From the NCBI RefSeq assembly GCF_014898095.1, contig NZ_CP062946.1:558001-622000 (forward strand): DNA of 64,000 nucleotides. Direction: 5' to 3'. The notes under the pieces were generated by a model. It was not told the origin of the DNA. It did not search any database and was given only the letters and a program-made list of their open reading frames with translations. A program made the translations under genes and the position numbers. Positions 8,265 to 17,041 of this stretch are shown here, piece after piece. Source of the DNA: Thalassotalea sp. LPB0316 (GTDB lineage Bacteria; Pseudomonadota; Gammaproteobacteria; Enterobacterales; Alteromonadaceae). The stretch's first letter is position 1. Every line of letters starts with the position of its first letter.

Positions 8265-9530
8265 ATGAAAAAAATAACAATACTCGCTGCTTTAAGTAGT
8301 TTAATGGTAAGTCAATTTGCTTTTTCAAGCACCGTCGTTACAGCTAAACATTTACTCGATGTTGAAACTGGTAAAACGCTAAAAAATCACTTTATCGTGA
8401 TCGATAATGGCAAGATCACCGATATTACTAACAAACAGCACAACCTTCCTGCTGATGCTGAAATAATCGATCTCGGTGATAAATACTTACTGCCTGGTCT
8501 TATGGATATGCACACCCATGTAGTACAGCACCTAGAAAAAGACTTTTATGCTGGCCTCTTCCAATCACCTCATCGCGCGCTGATCGGCGGCGTGGTTAAC
8601 GCAGAAAAAACACTAATGGCTGGTTTTACCACAATTCGCAATGTCGGCGCCGCCGACTATCAAGATGTTGCGTTGCGCAATGCAATTAACGCGGGTGAAA
8701 TTCCGGGCCCTCGTATGGCGGTTTCTGGCCCTTCAATCGGTATTACGGGTGGTCACTGTGACAATAACGCCCTAAATCACAGCTTTGAACAAAAATCAGA
8801 TGGTGTTGCCGACGGCCCTTGGTCGGTGCGAGAGAAAGTGCGTTTGAACGTAAAATACGGTGTAGATCTCATCAAATTCTGCGCAACTGGCGGCGTTTTT
8901 TCAAAAGGCACGAAAGTTGGTCAACGCCAATACACCTTTGAAGAGATGAAAGCGATTGTCGACGAAGCCCATACTCATGGCCGTACCGTGGCTGCGCATG
9001 CTCATGGCACCGAAGGTATCAAATTTGCCATCAAGGCGGGCGTAGATTCTATAGAGCACGCCAGCTTTTTAGATGAAGAAACTATCGCTTTAGCAAAAAA
9101 ACACGGTACCTATTTATCGATGGATATCTACAACACCGAATACACCCTTGCTGAAGGAGAGAAAAACGGAGTACCACAAGAAAATATCGATAAAGAGCGC
9201 CAAGTAGGCAGTATTCAACGTCAAAGTTTTAGCAATGCGGTAAATGCTAACGCAAAAATGGTTTTGGGCTCAGATGCCGGTATTTATCCCCATGGCGATA
9301 ATGCCAAGCAATTTGCTCGCATGGTAAAATTTGGTATGACACCCTTGCAAGCGATTCAAGCAGCAACAATTGAGTCAGCTAAGTTACTTAACTGGCAAGA
9401 TAATCTCGGTAGCCTTAAAACAGGAAAATATGCCGACATTATCGCAGTTGATGCGAATCCGCTTGAAAATATAGCGACGTTAGAGCGGGTGAGTTTTGTG
9501 ATGAAAAATGGCGAAATATACAAACAATAG
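8265..9530 (+). CDS. Secreted metal-dependent amidohydrolase (Xaa-Pro dipeptidase/imidazolonepropionase-like)
   Basis: A 421-residue amidohydrolase-superfamily enzyme with a signal peptide (about 1-21). Metal-ligand motifs are in order: MDMHTHVVQHLE at about 79, the Lys of DLIKFCATGG, AHAHGTEG with its His pair, SIEHASFLDEE, and the Asp of LGSDAGIYPHGDNA. The closest group is the family annotated as amidohydrolases/prolidases that are exported in marine Alteromonadales. The substrate cannot be read from sequence; dipeptides or cyclic amides are likely. ATG at 8265 follows AAAGGATG. A hairpin at 9542-9571 without a T-run follows the gene. Confidence 0.9.
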   Translation: MKKITILAALSSLMVSQFAFSSTVVTAKHLLDVETGKTLKNHFIVIDNGKITDITNKQHNLPADAEIIDLGDKYLLPGLMDMHTHVVQHLEKDFYAGLFQSPHRALIGGVVNAEKTLMAGFTTIRNVGAADYQDVALRNAINAGEIPGPRMAVSGPSIGITGGHCDNNALNHSFEQKSDGVADGPWSVREKVRLNVKYGVDLIKFCATGGVFSKGTKVGQRQYTFEEMKAIVDEAHTHGRTVAAHAHGTEGIKFAIKAGVDSIEHASFLDEETIALAKKHGTYLSMDIYNTEYTLAEGEKNGVPQENIDKERQVGSIQRQSFSNAVNANAKMVLGSDAGIYPHGDNAKQFARMVKFGMTPLQAIQAATIESAKLLNWQDNLGSLKTGKYADIIAVDANPLENIATLERVSFVMKNGEIYKQ

Positions 9531-9615
9531 CTCGAAATAGCGCGGTAATTGAGCAGTTGAACAATTACCGCTAGTAAACGCGGGCGCTTTTGTCTAGAAT
9601 CTCGCCTGTAGCTGT

Positions 9616-9690
9616 GCTTCCGTGGTGAAATGGATATCACGTGGACCTCCGGAGTCTAAATTACAGGTTCGATTCCTGTCGGAAGCGCCA
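9616..9690 (+). tRNA. tRNA-Arg (anticodon CCG)
   Basis: A complete cloverleaf can be drawn. The acceptor GCTTCCG pairs with CGGAAGC, and the D stem is GTGA/TCAC. The anticodon stem TGGAC/GTCTA carries loop CTCCGGA with anticodon CCG. The T stem is ACAGG/CCTGT with TTCGATT, the discriminator is G, and CCA is encoded. It reads CGG codons. TAGAAT at 9595 may be the -10 element. The gene stands alone between an amidohydrolase gene and the convergent yqiK, and no integration is seen next to it. Confidence 0.97.
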
Positions 9691-9703
9691 GTTCTACTTC
9701 CTT

Positions 9704-11497
9704 TTATTCAGGCGTACTTTCACTGTGTCCTGAAACAGAGTAGCTTGTCTCAACGCCATTGCCATTTAGCGCTGGAGGCTTACTTTGTTTAATAACATTT
9801 TTGGCCTCTGAAATTAGCGAATTGTTACCGTTTAGCAGGTCTGACAAACTACCATTTTCTCGATCAACTAACCCTAACTCTTTAAGCATGGCGTCCACTA
9901 CTGGCGCATTTGCTCGGTAATTTAACGCTGCAGACGTAACTTGCTCAGCAATCCCACCATTACTTACTGAAGCTCCCTCACCAGAGTTTGATAGGCTATT
10001 GCTCGCACCATAGCCTTGTAAAATCTTAATACCTTCAATATTTTCTAGTGGTTTAACAGCATTAGCAACAATTTCTGGTAATGCCGTCAATATAGCTAAC
10101 GACTTCTGCAACTCGATTTGTTCGTCTCTAAGCGTATTTTCTGCTTCATATAGCGCTTGCTTACCTGCAGCTTCTACAGCATATACTTTCTCATCTGCTT
10201 CAGCCTTCAGCTTCTTGGCATCCGCATCAGCTTTTGCTTCAGTTAGAATTGCAGTGGCCTTATCTTCAGCAGCTTGCTTTTCCGCTTCAGCTTGAACAGT
10301 AACACCTACAGCATCTCGCTCCGCTTCCTTTTTAGCATCAATCACTTCTATTTCTTTACGACGATTCGCTTCGGCGACATGCTTAGCAGTAACAACAGCT
10401 TCTTCTTTTTCAACTTTTTCCTTTTCTGCTTCTGCAGCTTTAGCTCGAGCAGCAGACTCTTCTTCAGATTTTTCAGCAACTGCTATTTGCTTTTCTTGTT
10501 CAGCAACTTCAATATCTCTTTGTTGCTGAATTCTTGCTTCTTCAAGCGCTTTTTTCTTGGCTATTTCTCGCGTTTCTATATCTTTCGATTTTTCAATTTC
10601 AGCAGATTCAATTGCACGCTGTTTAGCAATTTCTGCTTCGCGCTCTTCTTTTTCTTTCATTTCACGTGTTTTTGCAATTTCTGCTTTTTGCTCTGCCCGT
10701 TTAAATTCAAGAATTTGCGTCTGCGCTAATCTTGCTTCCTCTTCTTCTTTCTTAATTTCAAGTGCTTGGCGTTCAGCTTCTAAATTACGACGTTCAATTA
10801 GAATACGATTATCTTGTTCTATATCGTTAGTTTCTTTGCGCTTTTCCTCAATAATTTTTGCCAAACGAGCTCGACCTTCGGCATCAAACGCATTATTGTC
10901 ATTGAAAAACTGTAAATCGGTTTGATCAAAGCCGGTTAGTGATACTGATTCAAGTTCGAGACCGTTTTTTTCAAGATCGTTAGCTACGTTTTGCTGTACT
11001 TTTTGTACGAAGTCTGCGCGTTGTTCATGCATTTCTGTCATTGACATTTCTGCCGCAACCGCACGTAGAACGTCAACAAATTTCGATTCCATTAACTTTT
11101 TAAGCTCGTCAACTCGCGTTGTTCTTGTACCTAATGTTTGAGCTGCCATTGAAATACCTTCTTGATGTGGAGCAACTCGCAGATAAAAGTCGGCTTTAAC
11201 GTCAACACGCATACGATCTTTTGTTATCAAAGCATCCTTTTGTGTTTTTTCTACTTCGATGCGCAGGGTATTCATATTGACTGGAATAGTTTCATGAAGC
11301 ACTGGCAAACAAATGGCGCCGCCATCCTTCACTACTTTCTCTCCACCTAAGCCCGTTCGAACAAAAGCGATTTCTTTAGTCGCCCTGACGTAAAGTTTGG
11401 CAAAGATTAAGCCAATGGTAAAAAACGCGAAAACAACGACACCAGCCATAATTAAAATGAACTGGGTATTTGAGCCATCCATATTGATCTCATTCAT
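9704..11497 (-). CDS. yqiK: Flotillin-family protein YqiK
   Basis: A 597-residue flotillin of the YqiK type. An N-terminal membrane helix (about residues 11-33) is followed by a PHB/SPFH domain (about 40-210, with GLGGEKVVKDGG and TLRIEVEKTQKDALITKD). A very long charged coiled coil runs from about 215 to 460, rich in Glu, Lys and Ala repeats, and a flexible tail contains the conserved GIKILQGYG. Such proteins form cytoplasm-facing membrane assemblies. It follows yqiJ after 25 bp, as in E. coli. The long low-complexity coiled coil creates spurious open frames on the other strand at 10274-10925. Confidence 0.93.
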   Translation of the reverse strand: MNEINMDGSNTQFILIMAGVVVFAFFTIGLIFAKLYVRATKEIAFVRTGLGGEKVVKDGGAICLPVLHETIPVNMNTLRIEVEKTQKDALITKDRMRVDVKADFYLRVAPHQEGISMAAQTLGTRTTRVDELKKLMESKFVDVLRAVAAEMSMTEMHEQRADFVQKVQQNVANDLEKNGLELESVSLTGFDQTDLQFFNDNNAFDAEGRARLAKIIEEKRKETNDIEQDNRILIERRNLEAERQALEIKKEEEEARLAQTQILEFKRAEQKAEIAKTREMKEKEEREAEIAKQRAIESAEIEKSKDIETREIAKKKALEEARIQQQRDIEVAEQEKQIAVAEKSEEESAARAKAAEAEKEKVEKEEAVVTAKHVAEANRRKEIEVIDAKKEAERDAVGVTVQAEAEKQAAEDKATAILTEAKADADAKKLKAEADEKVYAVEAAGKQALYEAENTLRDEQIELQKSLAILTALPEIVANAVKPLENIEGIKILQGYGASNSLSNSGEGASVSNGGIAEQVTSAALNYRANAPVVDAMLKELGLVDRENGSLSDLLNGNNSLISEAKNVIKQSKPPALNGNGVETSYSVSGHSESTPE

Positions 11498-11522
11498 ATT
11501 ATTTTTTCCTTAGTACTACAGT

Positions 11523-12155
11523 TTATTTAAATGGAATTGCTAACCAATGATTCTCAGTCTTTTCGACCAAGATGATTTGCTCTCCCTGATTAAAAATTTG
11601 ACCATCCAATTCCGGTGCCACCAGAACATAATGCTTTTGGTTGAAGCTATCTTGAACAACGGCTTCTGCTGGATTATTTTTCGATGCTTTACCTAAAGTA
11701 ACAGTGCCAATTAAGCCATTTAAGCTATCAACAGATACCGCACTCGATTCATTCTTTGGCATTAGCCTAGCTAATGGTTTAGCTAACCATTTTGTTAAAA
11801 ATATAGAGGAGGCAGAAGCAAGTACAAAAGCTAACCATTTCGGTAGCACTTCGTCAGAAAATTGAATAGAAAAATAATTTAGCGAAAGGCCAGCAATACT
11901 AAAGGAAGTTAGAATCACGATCAGCCAAACTAGCACGGGTAATTTATTGATACACAACCAGCTCAATAGTTTTGACAATCCTGTCTGAGATATATCAGCA
12001 TCAAGGTTAATGTCTATCGGTAGAAGGTCGTCAAAAAGATTGACTAAGCTAATCCCTAGTAAAATACCCAAGCCCTCTAATAAGCCAATGACGGCAACTA
12101 TTACTAATGCGACAGTATATAAGGTATTAAAATCTAAGAATAAAAAATCTAACAT
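11523..12155 (-). CDS. yqiJ: YqiJ-like inner membrane protein with OB fold
   Basis: A partner of the flotillin in the yqiJ-yqiK operon. Hydrophobic segments lie at about residues 8-35, 65-90 and 100-120 of the 210-residue protein. A C-terminal NfeD-like OB domain (about 140-205, DSLNGLIGTVTLGKASKNNP and HYVLVAPELDG) follows. The frame opens at TTG 12173, but ATG at 12155 (MLDFLFLDF) has AAGGATG at a good distance upstream and is preferred. NfeD/YqiJ proteins bind flotillins at the membrane. The exact role is unproven. Confidence 0.88.
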   Translation of the reverse strand: MLDFLFLDFNTLYTVALVIVAVIGLLEGLGILLGISLVNLFDDLLPIDINLDADISQTGLSKLLSWLCINKLPVLVWLIVILTSFSIAGLSLNYFSIQFSDEVLPKWLAFVLASASSIFLTKWLAKPLARLMPKNESSAVSVDSLNGLIGTVTLGKASKNNPAEAVVQDSFNQKHYVLVAPELDGQIFNQGEQIILVEKTENHWLAIPFK

Positions 12156-12288
12156 TTGTCTACATCCTTGCAACTACATGATTGGTATCCTTACCCATTA
12201 GACATAATATGTCAAGCAAAGCTTGCCTAAAGAAGCTTTCGTTAAATATACTTGCACTAGACACATATACTTATAGTTGTTTGTACTG

Positions 12289-12690
12289 ATGACTTTCCGA
12301 AGTAGATCGAGACGACAAAAGCCATACCAAATCAAGAAAACCACTATTCGCGATGATTTTATCGATAAGCAAATCTTAGCGATCCACAAGGCCATGGCGA
12401 AGAAAGTATTGGCTAAACCTGAATTAATTGAACAAGTCAAAGCTACGCTAGAGCAAAAACGCGAAGACGGCCGCATGGGATATGGTGCTTATTTAACCTG
12501 GTTTAGTTTGCTCGATATTGCCCCAAACGATCCCGATGCCTTTTATCAAGGCGTGATCGAGTACGACAAGCGAATGCGAAAATTGCGCAGAAACACGCCT
12601 TTTGTAAACATTTTAACGGAAGATGAACGACAAAAAGCGATTGAGCTTGATGCCACAGGATCGCTCGATGATTACAACTTTATGTTGTAA
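12289..12690 (+). CDS. Conserved-looking hypothetical protein upstream of lexA
   Basis: A protein of about 133 residues that I do not recognise. It is basic at the N-terminus (TFRSRSRRQKPYQIKK), mainly helical, soluble, and without a signal peptide or clear motif. The middle has GRMGYGAYLTWFSLLDI and the end has TEDERQKAIELDATGSLDDYNF. ATG at 12289 is chosen; TTG at 12277 in the same frame would add four residues. No good ribosome binding site is seen for either. It is divergent from yqiJ and lies 80 bp before lexA, separated by lexA's own promoter and SOS box, so it is probably transcribed alone. Confidence 0.75.
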   Translation: MTFRSRSRRQKPYQIKKTTIRDDFIDKQILAIHKAMAKKVLAKPELIEQVKATLEQKREDGRMGYGAYLTWFSLLDIAPNDPDAFYQGVIEYDKRMRKLRRNTPFVNILTEDERQKAIELDATGSLDDYNFML

Positions 12691-12704
12691 CTCAACATTT
12701 AAGC

Positions 12705-12732
12705 TTGCGTTTGCCATTTTGGGCTATATACT
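12705..12732 (+). promoter_or_regulatory. Likely lexA promoter
   Basis: TTGCGT at 12705 and TATACT at 12727 are separated by 16 bp. This puts transcription start a few bases before the SOS box, which fits LexA autorepression. The -35 match is moderate. Confidence 0.5.
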
Positions 12733-12748
12733 GACAATAAATACACCA

Positions 12749-12764
12749 CTGTACGAAACAACAG
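12749..12764 (+). promoter_or_regulatory. SOS box (LexA operator) upstream of lexA
   Basis: The sequence CTGTACGAAACAACAG is a perfect match to the gammaproteobacterial consensus CTGT-N8-ACAG. It ends 6 bp before the lexA ATG and so supports autoregulation by LexA. A second, weaker CTGA-N8-ACAC-like sequence lies at 12731. Confidence 0.93.
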
Positions 12765-12770
12765 GTTAAT

Positions 12771-13385
12771 ATGCGCGAGTTAACAAAGAGACAAAGTGAG
12801 ATCTTTGAGTTGATCAAAGAGTCGATAAACGCCACCGGTATGCCGCCAACGCGCGCGGAAATCGCTGAACACTTTGGTTTTAGATCAGCTAATGCAGCAG
12901 AAGAGCACTTAAAAGCGCTCGCCAAAAAGGGCTACATCGAAATGTTACCTGGCACGTCCCGCGGTATTCGATTAGCTGACGAGTTCATTGAAGAAGAAGG
13001 ATTACCATTAATTGGCCGAGTCGCCGCTGGTGAACCAATTTTAGCGCAAGCGCACGTTGAAGATACCTACAAAATTGATGGGAATTTATTTCACCCAAGT
13101 GCAGATTACCTACTTCGTGTTAATGGTGAAAGCATGAAAGACATAGGTATTCTCGATGGTGATTTACTCGCCGTTCATACCACTCAAGATGTAAAAAATG
13201 GTCAAGTCATTGTTGCTCGGGTAGAAGACGACGTAACCGTCAAACGCTTTAAACGCGAAGGAAATATTGTCTACTTACACGCTGAAAATGAAGACTTTGC
13301 CCCAATTAAAGTCGACTTAGCTCACCAAGCATTTCACATTGAAGGGTTAGCAGTTGGTGTAGTTAGAAACGCCGACTGGATGTAA
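12771..13385 (+). CDS. lexA: LexA repressor
   Basis: A 204-residue SOS repressor. The N-terminal winged helix-turn-helix (about 1-65) has [20 protein letters not shown] as its core. The self-cleavage site is Ala86-Gly87 (RVAAGEP). The catalytic dyad is Ser121 (NGESMKDIG) and Lys158 (VTVKRFK), all at the expected spacing. In the presence of RecA filaments LexA cuts itself and releases SOS genes. The operator at 12749 overlaps the leader. In E. coli dinF follows lexA; here a terminator follows and the dinF-like gene is 10 kb away. Confidence 0.98.
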   Translation: MRELTKRQSEIFELIKESINATGMPPTRAEIAEHFGFRSANAAEEHLKALAKKGYIEMLPGTSRGIRLADEFIEEEGLPLIGRVAAGEPILAQAHVEDTYKIDGNLFHPSADYLLRVNGESMKDIGILDGDLLAVHTTQDVKNGQVIVARVEDDVTVKRFKREGNIVYLHAENEDFAPIKVDLAHQAFHIEGLAVGVVRNADWM

Positions 13386-13424
13386 CAAGCTTAAATTAAC
13401 ACTACATAATAAATATAATGCAAC

Positions 13425-13451
13425 AAGCCAACCACAGTGTTGGCTTTTTTG
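13425..13451 (+). terminator. Rho-independent terminator after lexA
   Basis: AAGCCAAC and GTTGGCTT pair around a 6-base loop and are followed by TTTT. It lies 40 bp after the lexA stop. Confidence 0.88.
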
Positions 13452-13786
13452 TATCTTAATTGCCTTTTAACCCACCAAAACACGACTAAATATTAAACAC
13501 CTCACAAAACCCACATTAGAGTAGTTACTCCACTGAAATTATTAAACTTTTTTTAATCCTTTCGAAAAAAAACGCTAGACCTTGATTAAAAATTAAGTAA
13601 TTCTAGATTAGAAAACACCCAAAAATTAATCGTTATTACAACTATAAGATCGACGCAATCGCGCTAACAATTCTATTGCGTCACCCAGAAAATAATAAAT
13701 AAGCAGAACTTAGCAACAGTGATCTGTGTTTTACGCTTCAAACTGAGGGCTGTTTCTTGCTTTAAAAAAAGAGGGAGGGATGTCGA
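13452..13786 (+). promoter_or_regulatory. Long leader region of the cytochrome oxidase operon
   Basis: A 335-bp AT-rich stretch without a gene. It holds an 8-bp inverted repeat (GACGCAAT at 13652, ATTGCGTC at 13675) with a 15-base loop, and a strong purine-rich ribosome binding site (GAGGGAGGGA) close to the GTG start of coxB. The promoter and any regulator site could not be pinned down. Confidence 0.45.
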
Positions 13787-15343
13787 GTGAAAAGACGTAA
13801 CCTGGGTTGGCTGTTGTTGGGAAGCATACTTTCCAGTTCAGCTTGGGCAGATAGCCAATTAAACCTTACCAAAGGTGTAACGGCCGTCAGTCAAGAAGTA
13901 TACGACCTACATATGTTCGTTATGTATATATGTACGGCAATAGGTATCATCGTATTTGGTGCGATGTTCTGGTCGATGTTCTTTCATCGAAAATCTAAAG
14001 GCGTCAAGCCAGCAACCTTTCACGAAAGTACCAAAATTGAAATTCTTTGGACGGCAATACCCATTGTTATATTGGTTGCCATGGCCATTCCGGCAACCTC
14101 TACCTTAATTAAAATGGAAGATAACTCAAATTCAGATATCACCATTCAAATTACTGGTTCGCAATGGAAATGGCACTACAAATACTTTGACCAAGACATT
14201 GAGTTTTTCTCTGTATTAACGACACCAAGAGACCAGTTTGACAACCGTGTTGGCAACGCGCCAAAAAGTGAAAACTATTTGTTGGAAGTTGATAATCACC
14301 TCGTTATTCCCGTTAATAAAAAAGTGAGATTTTTGATCACCTCAGACGATGTTATTCACTCGTGGTGGGTGCCTGCGTTTGCCGTCAAGCAAGACGCCAA
14401 CCCGGGCTTTATCAATGAAGCGTGGACAATCGTCGATGAACCGGGCATATACCGCGGCCAATGTGCTGAGCTGTGTGGTAAAGATCACGGCTATATGCCC
14501 GTTGTTGTTGAAGTGAAAACCGAAGAGGGTTATGCCCAGTGGCTTAAAGATCAAAAAACATTAATTGCTGAACGCAAAGCTGCTGAACAAGCCTCTTTGA
14601 GCGCATCACTATCAATGGATGAGTTAATGAGCTTAGGTGAAACCACCTACACTGCCCACTGTGCGGCATGTCACCAACCTAATGGTGAAGGTTTACCACC
14701 GGCTTTCCCTGCGCTTAAAGGTAGCGCAGTAGCAACGACCGGCGCTGTTGATAACCATATTGATGTTGTCGTTAACGGTATTGCTGGCACAGGTATGCAA
14801 GGTTATGGCAAACAGTTAAGTGCAAAAGAAATTGCTGCTGTTGTTACTTATGAGCGAAATGCTTGGGGTAATAACACGGGCGATGCTGTACAAGCAGCTG
14901 ACGTTGCCAAAATTAAAGGTGGCGCGGGAGCAAGTGGTACTGTTGATAACATGACAGACGCAGCATCACAAGCTGCGGCACAAGTTGTCGAAGAAGCGGC
15001 CCCAGCAGAAGATTTAACTAAACAATATTCTATGGATGAAATGATGGCGATGGGTGAGCAGGTGTACAACAGCGCTTGTATTGCTTGTCATCAGCCAGGC
15101 GGTGTTGGTATGCCACCAGCATTTCCATCATTAATTAAGAGCCCGTACATCACAGGTGATGTTAATGCACATATCGACATGGTTGTGAAAGGCAGCACGA
15201 AGAATCCAGCAATGCAAGGTTTCCTAGGTGTATTAACTAAAACCCAAATCGCAGCGGTAGTGACTTTTGAGCGAAATGCTTGGGGTAACGACAGCGGTGA
15301 TTTAGTGCAACCAGCAGATGTTGATGCTGTAAGTGGCAAATAA
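13787..15343 (+). CDS. coxB: Cytochrome c oxidase subunit II with two fused cytochrome c domains
   Basis: A 518-residue subunit II. A signal peptide (about 1-21) and two membrane helices (about 45-68 and 86-107) precede the CuA domain, with IHSWWVPAF and GQCAELCGKDHGYM as copper-binding segments at about 190-240. Two class I cytochrome c domains follow, with CAACH at residue 292 and CIACH at residue 431, exactly 139 residues apart. Ordinary caa3-type subunit II has one such domain. The two domains share a 21-base identical stretch (14851 and 15268), which shows internal duplication. GTG start with GGGAGGGA upstream. First gene of the cox operon; it receives electrons for oxygen reduction at the inner membrane. 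Confidence 0.96.
   Translation: MKRRNLGWLLLGSILSSSAWADSQLNLTKGVTAVSQEVYDLHMFVMYICTAIGIIVFGAMFWSMFFHRKSKGVKPATFHESTKIEILWTAIPIVILVAMAIPATSTLIKMEDNSNSDITIQITGSQWKWHYKYFDQDIEFFSVLTTPRDQFDNRVGNAPKSENYLLEVDNHLVIPVNKKVRFLITSDDVIHSWWVPAFAVKQDANPGFINEAWTIVDEPGIYRGQCAELCGKDHGYMPVVVEVKTEEGYAQWLKDQKTLIAERKAAEQASLSASLSMDELMSLGETTYTAHCAACHQPNGEGLPPAFPALKGSAVATTGAVDNHIDVVVNGIAGTGMQGYGKQLSAKEIAAVVTYERNAWGNNTGDAVQAADVAKIKGGAGASGTVDNMTDAASQAAAQVVEEAAPAEDLTKQYSMDEMMAMGEQVYNSACIACHQPGGVGMPPAFPSLIKSPYITGDVNAHIDMVVKGSTKNPAMQGFLGVLTKTQIAAVVTFERNAWGNDSGDLVQPADVDAVSGK
14851..15288 (+). repeat. Ends of the duplicated cytochrome c domains in coxB
   Basis: The 21-base sequence beginning TGAGCGAAATGCTTGGGG occurs at 14851-14871 and again at 15268-15288, 417 bp (139 codons) apart. 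Each copy encodes the ERNAWGN end of a cytochrome c domain. The flanking code is similar but diverged, which points to tandem duplication of one domain. Confidence 0.85.
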
Positions 15344-15355
15344 GGAGTTCGAATA

Positions 15356-16954
15356 ATGACAACAGAAGCAATTCATGATTCGCACGACAATCACGACGGC
15401 GAACATCACGACCACAAAATGACGGGCTTAAAGCGTTGGTTATTTACCACGAACCACAAAGACATCGGGTCAATGTACCTATGGTTCTCGTTTATTATGT
15501 TTTTAACAGGCGGAGCGATGGCGATGGTCATTCGCGCCGAGCTGTTCCAACCGGGTTTACAAATTGTCGACCCTGACTTTTTCAACCAAATGACGACCGT
15601 TCATGGCTTGATCATGGTATTCGGTGCCATTATGCCCGCCTTCACAGGCTTGGCTAACTGGATGATCCCGATGATGGTTGGTGCGCCAGATATGGCACTG
15701 CCACGCTTGAACAACTGGAGTTTTTGGATACTGCCATTTGCGTTTAGCATTTTATTGGCATCTTTCTTTATGGAAGGCGGCGCCCCTAACTTCGGTTGGA
15801 CCTTCTATGCGCCACTATCCACCACCTACAGTAATGGTAGTACCGCGTTCTTCGTGTTTGCCGTCCATATTATGGGTATCTCATCGATTATGGGCGCGAT
15901 TAATATCGTTGTCACTATTATGAACATGCGTGCACCGGGTATGACCTACATGAAAATGCCATTATTTGTTTGGACATTTTTCATCACCGCATACTTATTG
16001 ATCGCTGTTATGCCGGTATTGGCGGGTACCGTGACTATGGTATTAACTGATACCTATTTTGGCACTAGCTTCTTTGACGCTGCAGGCGGTGGTGATCCGG
16101 TGCTATTCCAGCATATTTTCTGGTTCTTTGGTCACCCTGAAGTTTACATCATGATTTTGCCTGCCTTTGGTATTGTCTCAACAACCATTCCAGCGTTTTC
16201 TCGTAAGAAGCTATTTGGTTACAGCTCAATGGTATATGCAACTGCGTCAATCGCGTTCTTGTCATTTATCGTTTGGGCGCACCATATGTTCACGACCGGG
16301 ATGCCATTGTTTGGCGAGTTGTTCTTCATGTACTGCACCATGTTAATCGCCGTGCCAACTGGTGTTAAGGTCTTTAACTGGGTAGCTACCATGTGGCGCG
16401 GTGCCATTAGCTTTGAAGTGCCGATGTTATTCTCAATTGCCTTTGTGATCTTATTCACTATCGGCGGTTTCTCAGGCTTGATGTTGGCGTTAACACCCGT
16501 TGATTTCCAATATCACGATACCTACTTTGTGGTCGCTCACTTCCATTATGTGTTAGTAACTGGCGCCCTGTTCTCAATTTACGCAGGTGCTTATTACTGG
16601 TTGCCAAAATGGACGGGATTCATGTTCGACGAAACCTTAGCCAAGGCACATTTTTGGTGCTCACTGATCTCAGTGAACGTCCTGTTCTTCCCAATGCACT
16701 TCTTAGGATTAGCGGGTATGCCTCGCCGGATCCCTGATTACGCGCTGCAATTTGCCGACTTCAACAAGTGGGTAAGTATCGGTGGTTTTGCCTTTGGTTT
16801 ATCGCAATTGATATTCCTATGGGTGGTGATCAAGTGCATTAAAGGTGGTGAAAAAGCACCAGCTAAACCTTGGGATGGTGCCGAAGGATTAGAGTGGACA
16901 GTGCCAAGCCCTGCGCCATACCACACCTTTGAGAAACCACCGAAAATTGACTAG
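15356..16954 (+). CDS. coxA: Cytochrome c oxidase subunit I
   Basis: A 532-residue heme-copper oxidase subunit I with about twelve membrane helices. Family landmarks are the heme a ligand region TVHGLIMVFGAIMPA, the active-site WFFGHPEVYIMILPAFG (CuB His and cross-linked Tyr), and FIVWAHHMFTTG. The heme ligands are in YFVVAHFHYVLVTG. The His-rich N-terminus (HDSHDNHDGEHHDH) may bind metal. ATG at 15356 follows AAGGAG, 12 bp after coxB. The sequence is of the aa3 (A-type) class and is consistent with heme A made by ctaA/ctaB downstream. Confidence 0.98.
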   Translation: MTTEAIHDSHDNHDGEHHDHKMTGLKRWLFTTNHKDIGSMYLWFSFIMFLTGGAMAMVIRAELFQPGLQIVDPDFFNQMTTVHGLIMVFGAIMPAFTGLANWMIPMMVGAPDMALPRLNNWSFWILPFAFSILLASFFMEGGAPNFGWTFYAPLSTTYSNGSTAFFVFAVHIMGISSIMGAINIVVTIMNMRAPGMTYMKMPLFVWTFFITAYLLIAVMPVLAGTVTMVLTDTYFGTSFFDAAGGGDPVLFQHIFWFFGHPEVYIMILPAFGIVSTTIPAFSRKKLFGYSSMVYATASIAFLSFIVWAHHMFTTGMPLFGELFFMYCTMLIAVPTGVKVFNWVATMWRGAISFEVPMLFSIAFVILFTIGGFSGLMLALTPVDFQYHDTYFVVAHFHYVLVTGALFSIYAGAYYWLPKWTGFMFDETLAKAHFWCSLISVNVLFFPMHFLGLAGMPRRIPDYALQFADFNKWVSIGGFAFGLSQLIFLWVVIKCIKGGEKAPAKPWDGAEGLEWTVPSPAPYHTFEKPPKID

Positions 16955-16973
16955 ATGAGCCTAAGTGAGCTCA

Positions 16974-17005
16974 GTGGCGTTGGTTGCGAGTAAAGCCAAC
17001 GTCAC
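16974..17005 (+). other. Intercistronic hairpin between coxA and cox11
   Basis: GTGGCGTTGG and CCAACGTCAC form a 10-bp stem with one mismatch around a 12-base loop, with no T-run after it. It sits in the 87-bp gap between coxA and cox11 and may adjust the relative amount of mRNA rather than end transcription. Confidence 0.45.
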
Positions 17006-17041
17006 CATCAAGTTAAGAAAAAAGGTATTAAGGAGCATGTT

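Noticed and set aside
9542..9571. Hairpin after the amidohydrolase gene as an intrinsic terminator
   Set aside because: A 10-bp stem is present but no T-run follows, so it was not listed as a terminator.
9356..9640. 94-residue minus-strand frame overlapping the amidohydrolase end and the tRNA
   Set aside because: It runs across the tRNA gene and antisense to a clear CDS; no family resemblance.
10274..10925. Long Phe/Ser-rich open frames on the plus strand opposite yqiK
   Set aside because: They mirror the Glu/Lys/Ala-rich coiled coil of YqiK on the other strand, are of low complexity, and have no ribosome binding site.
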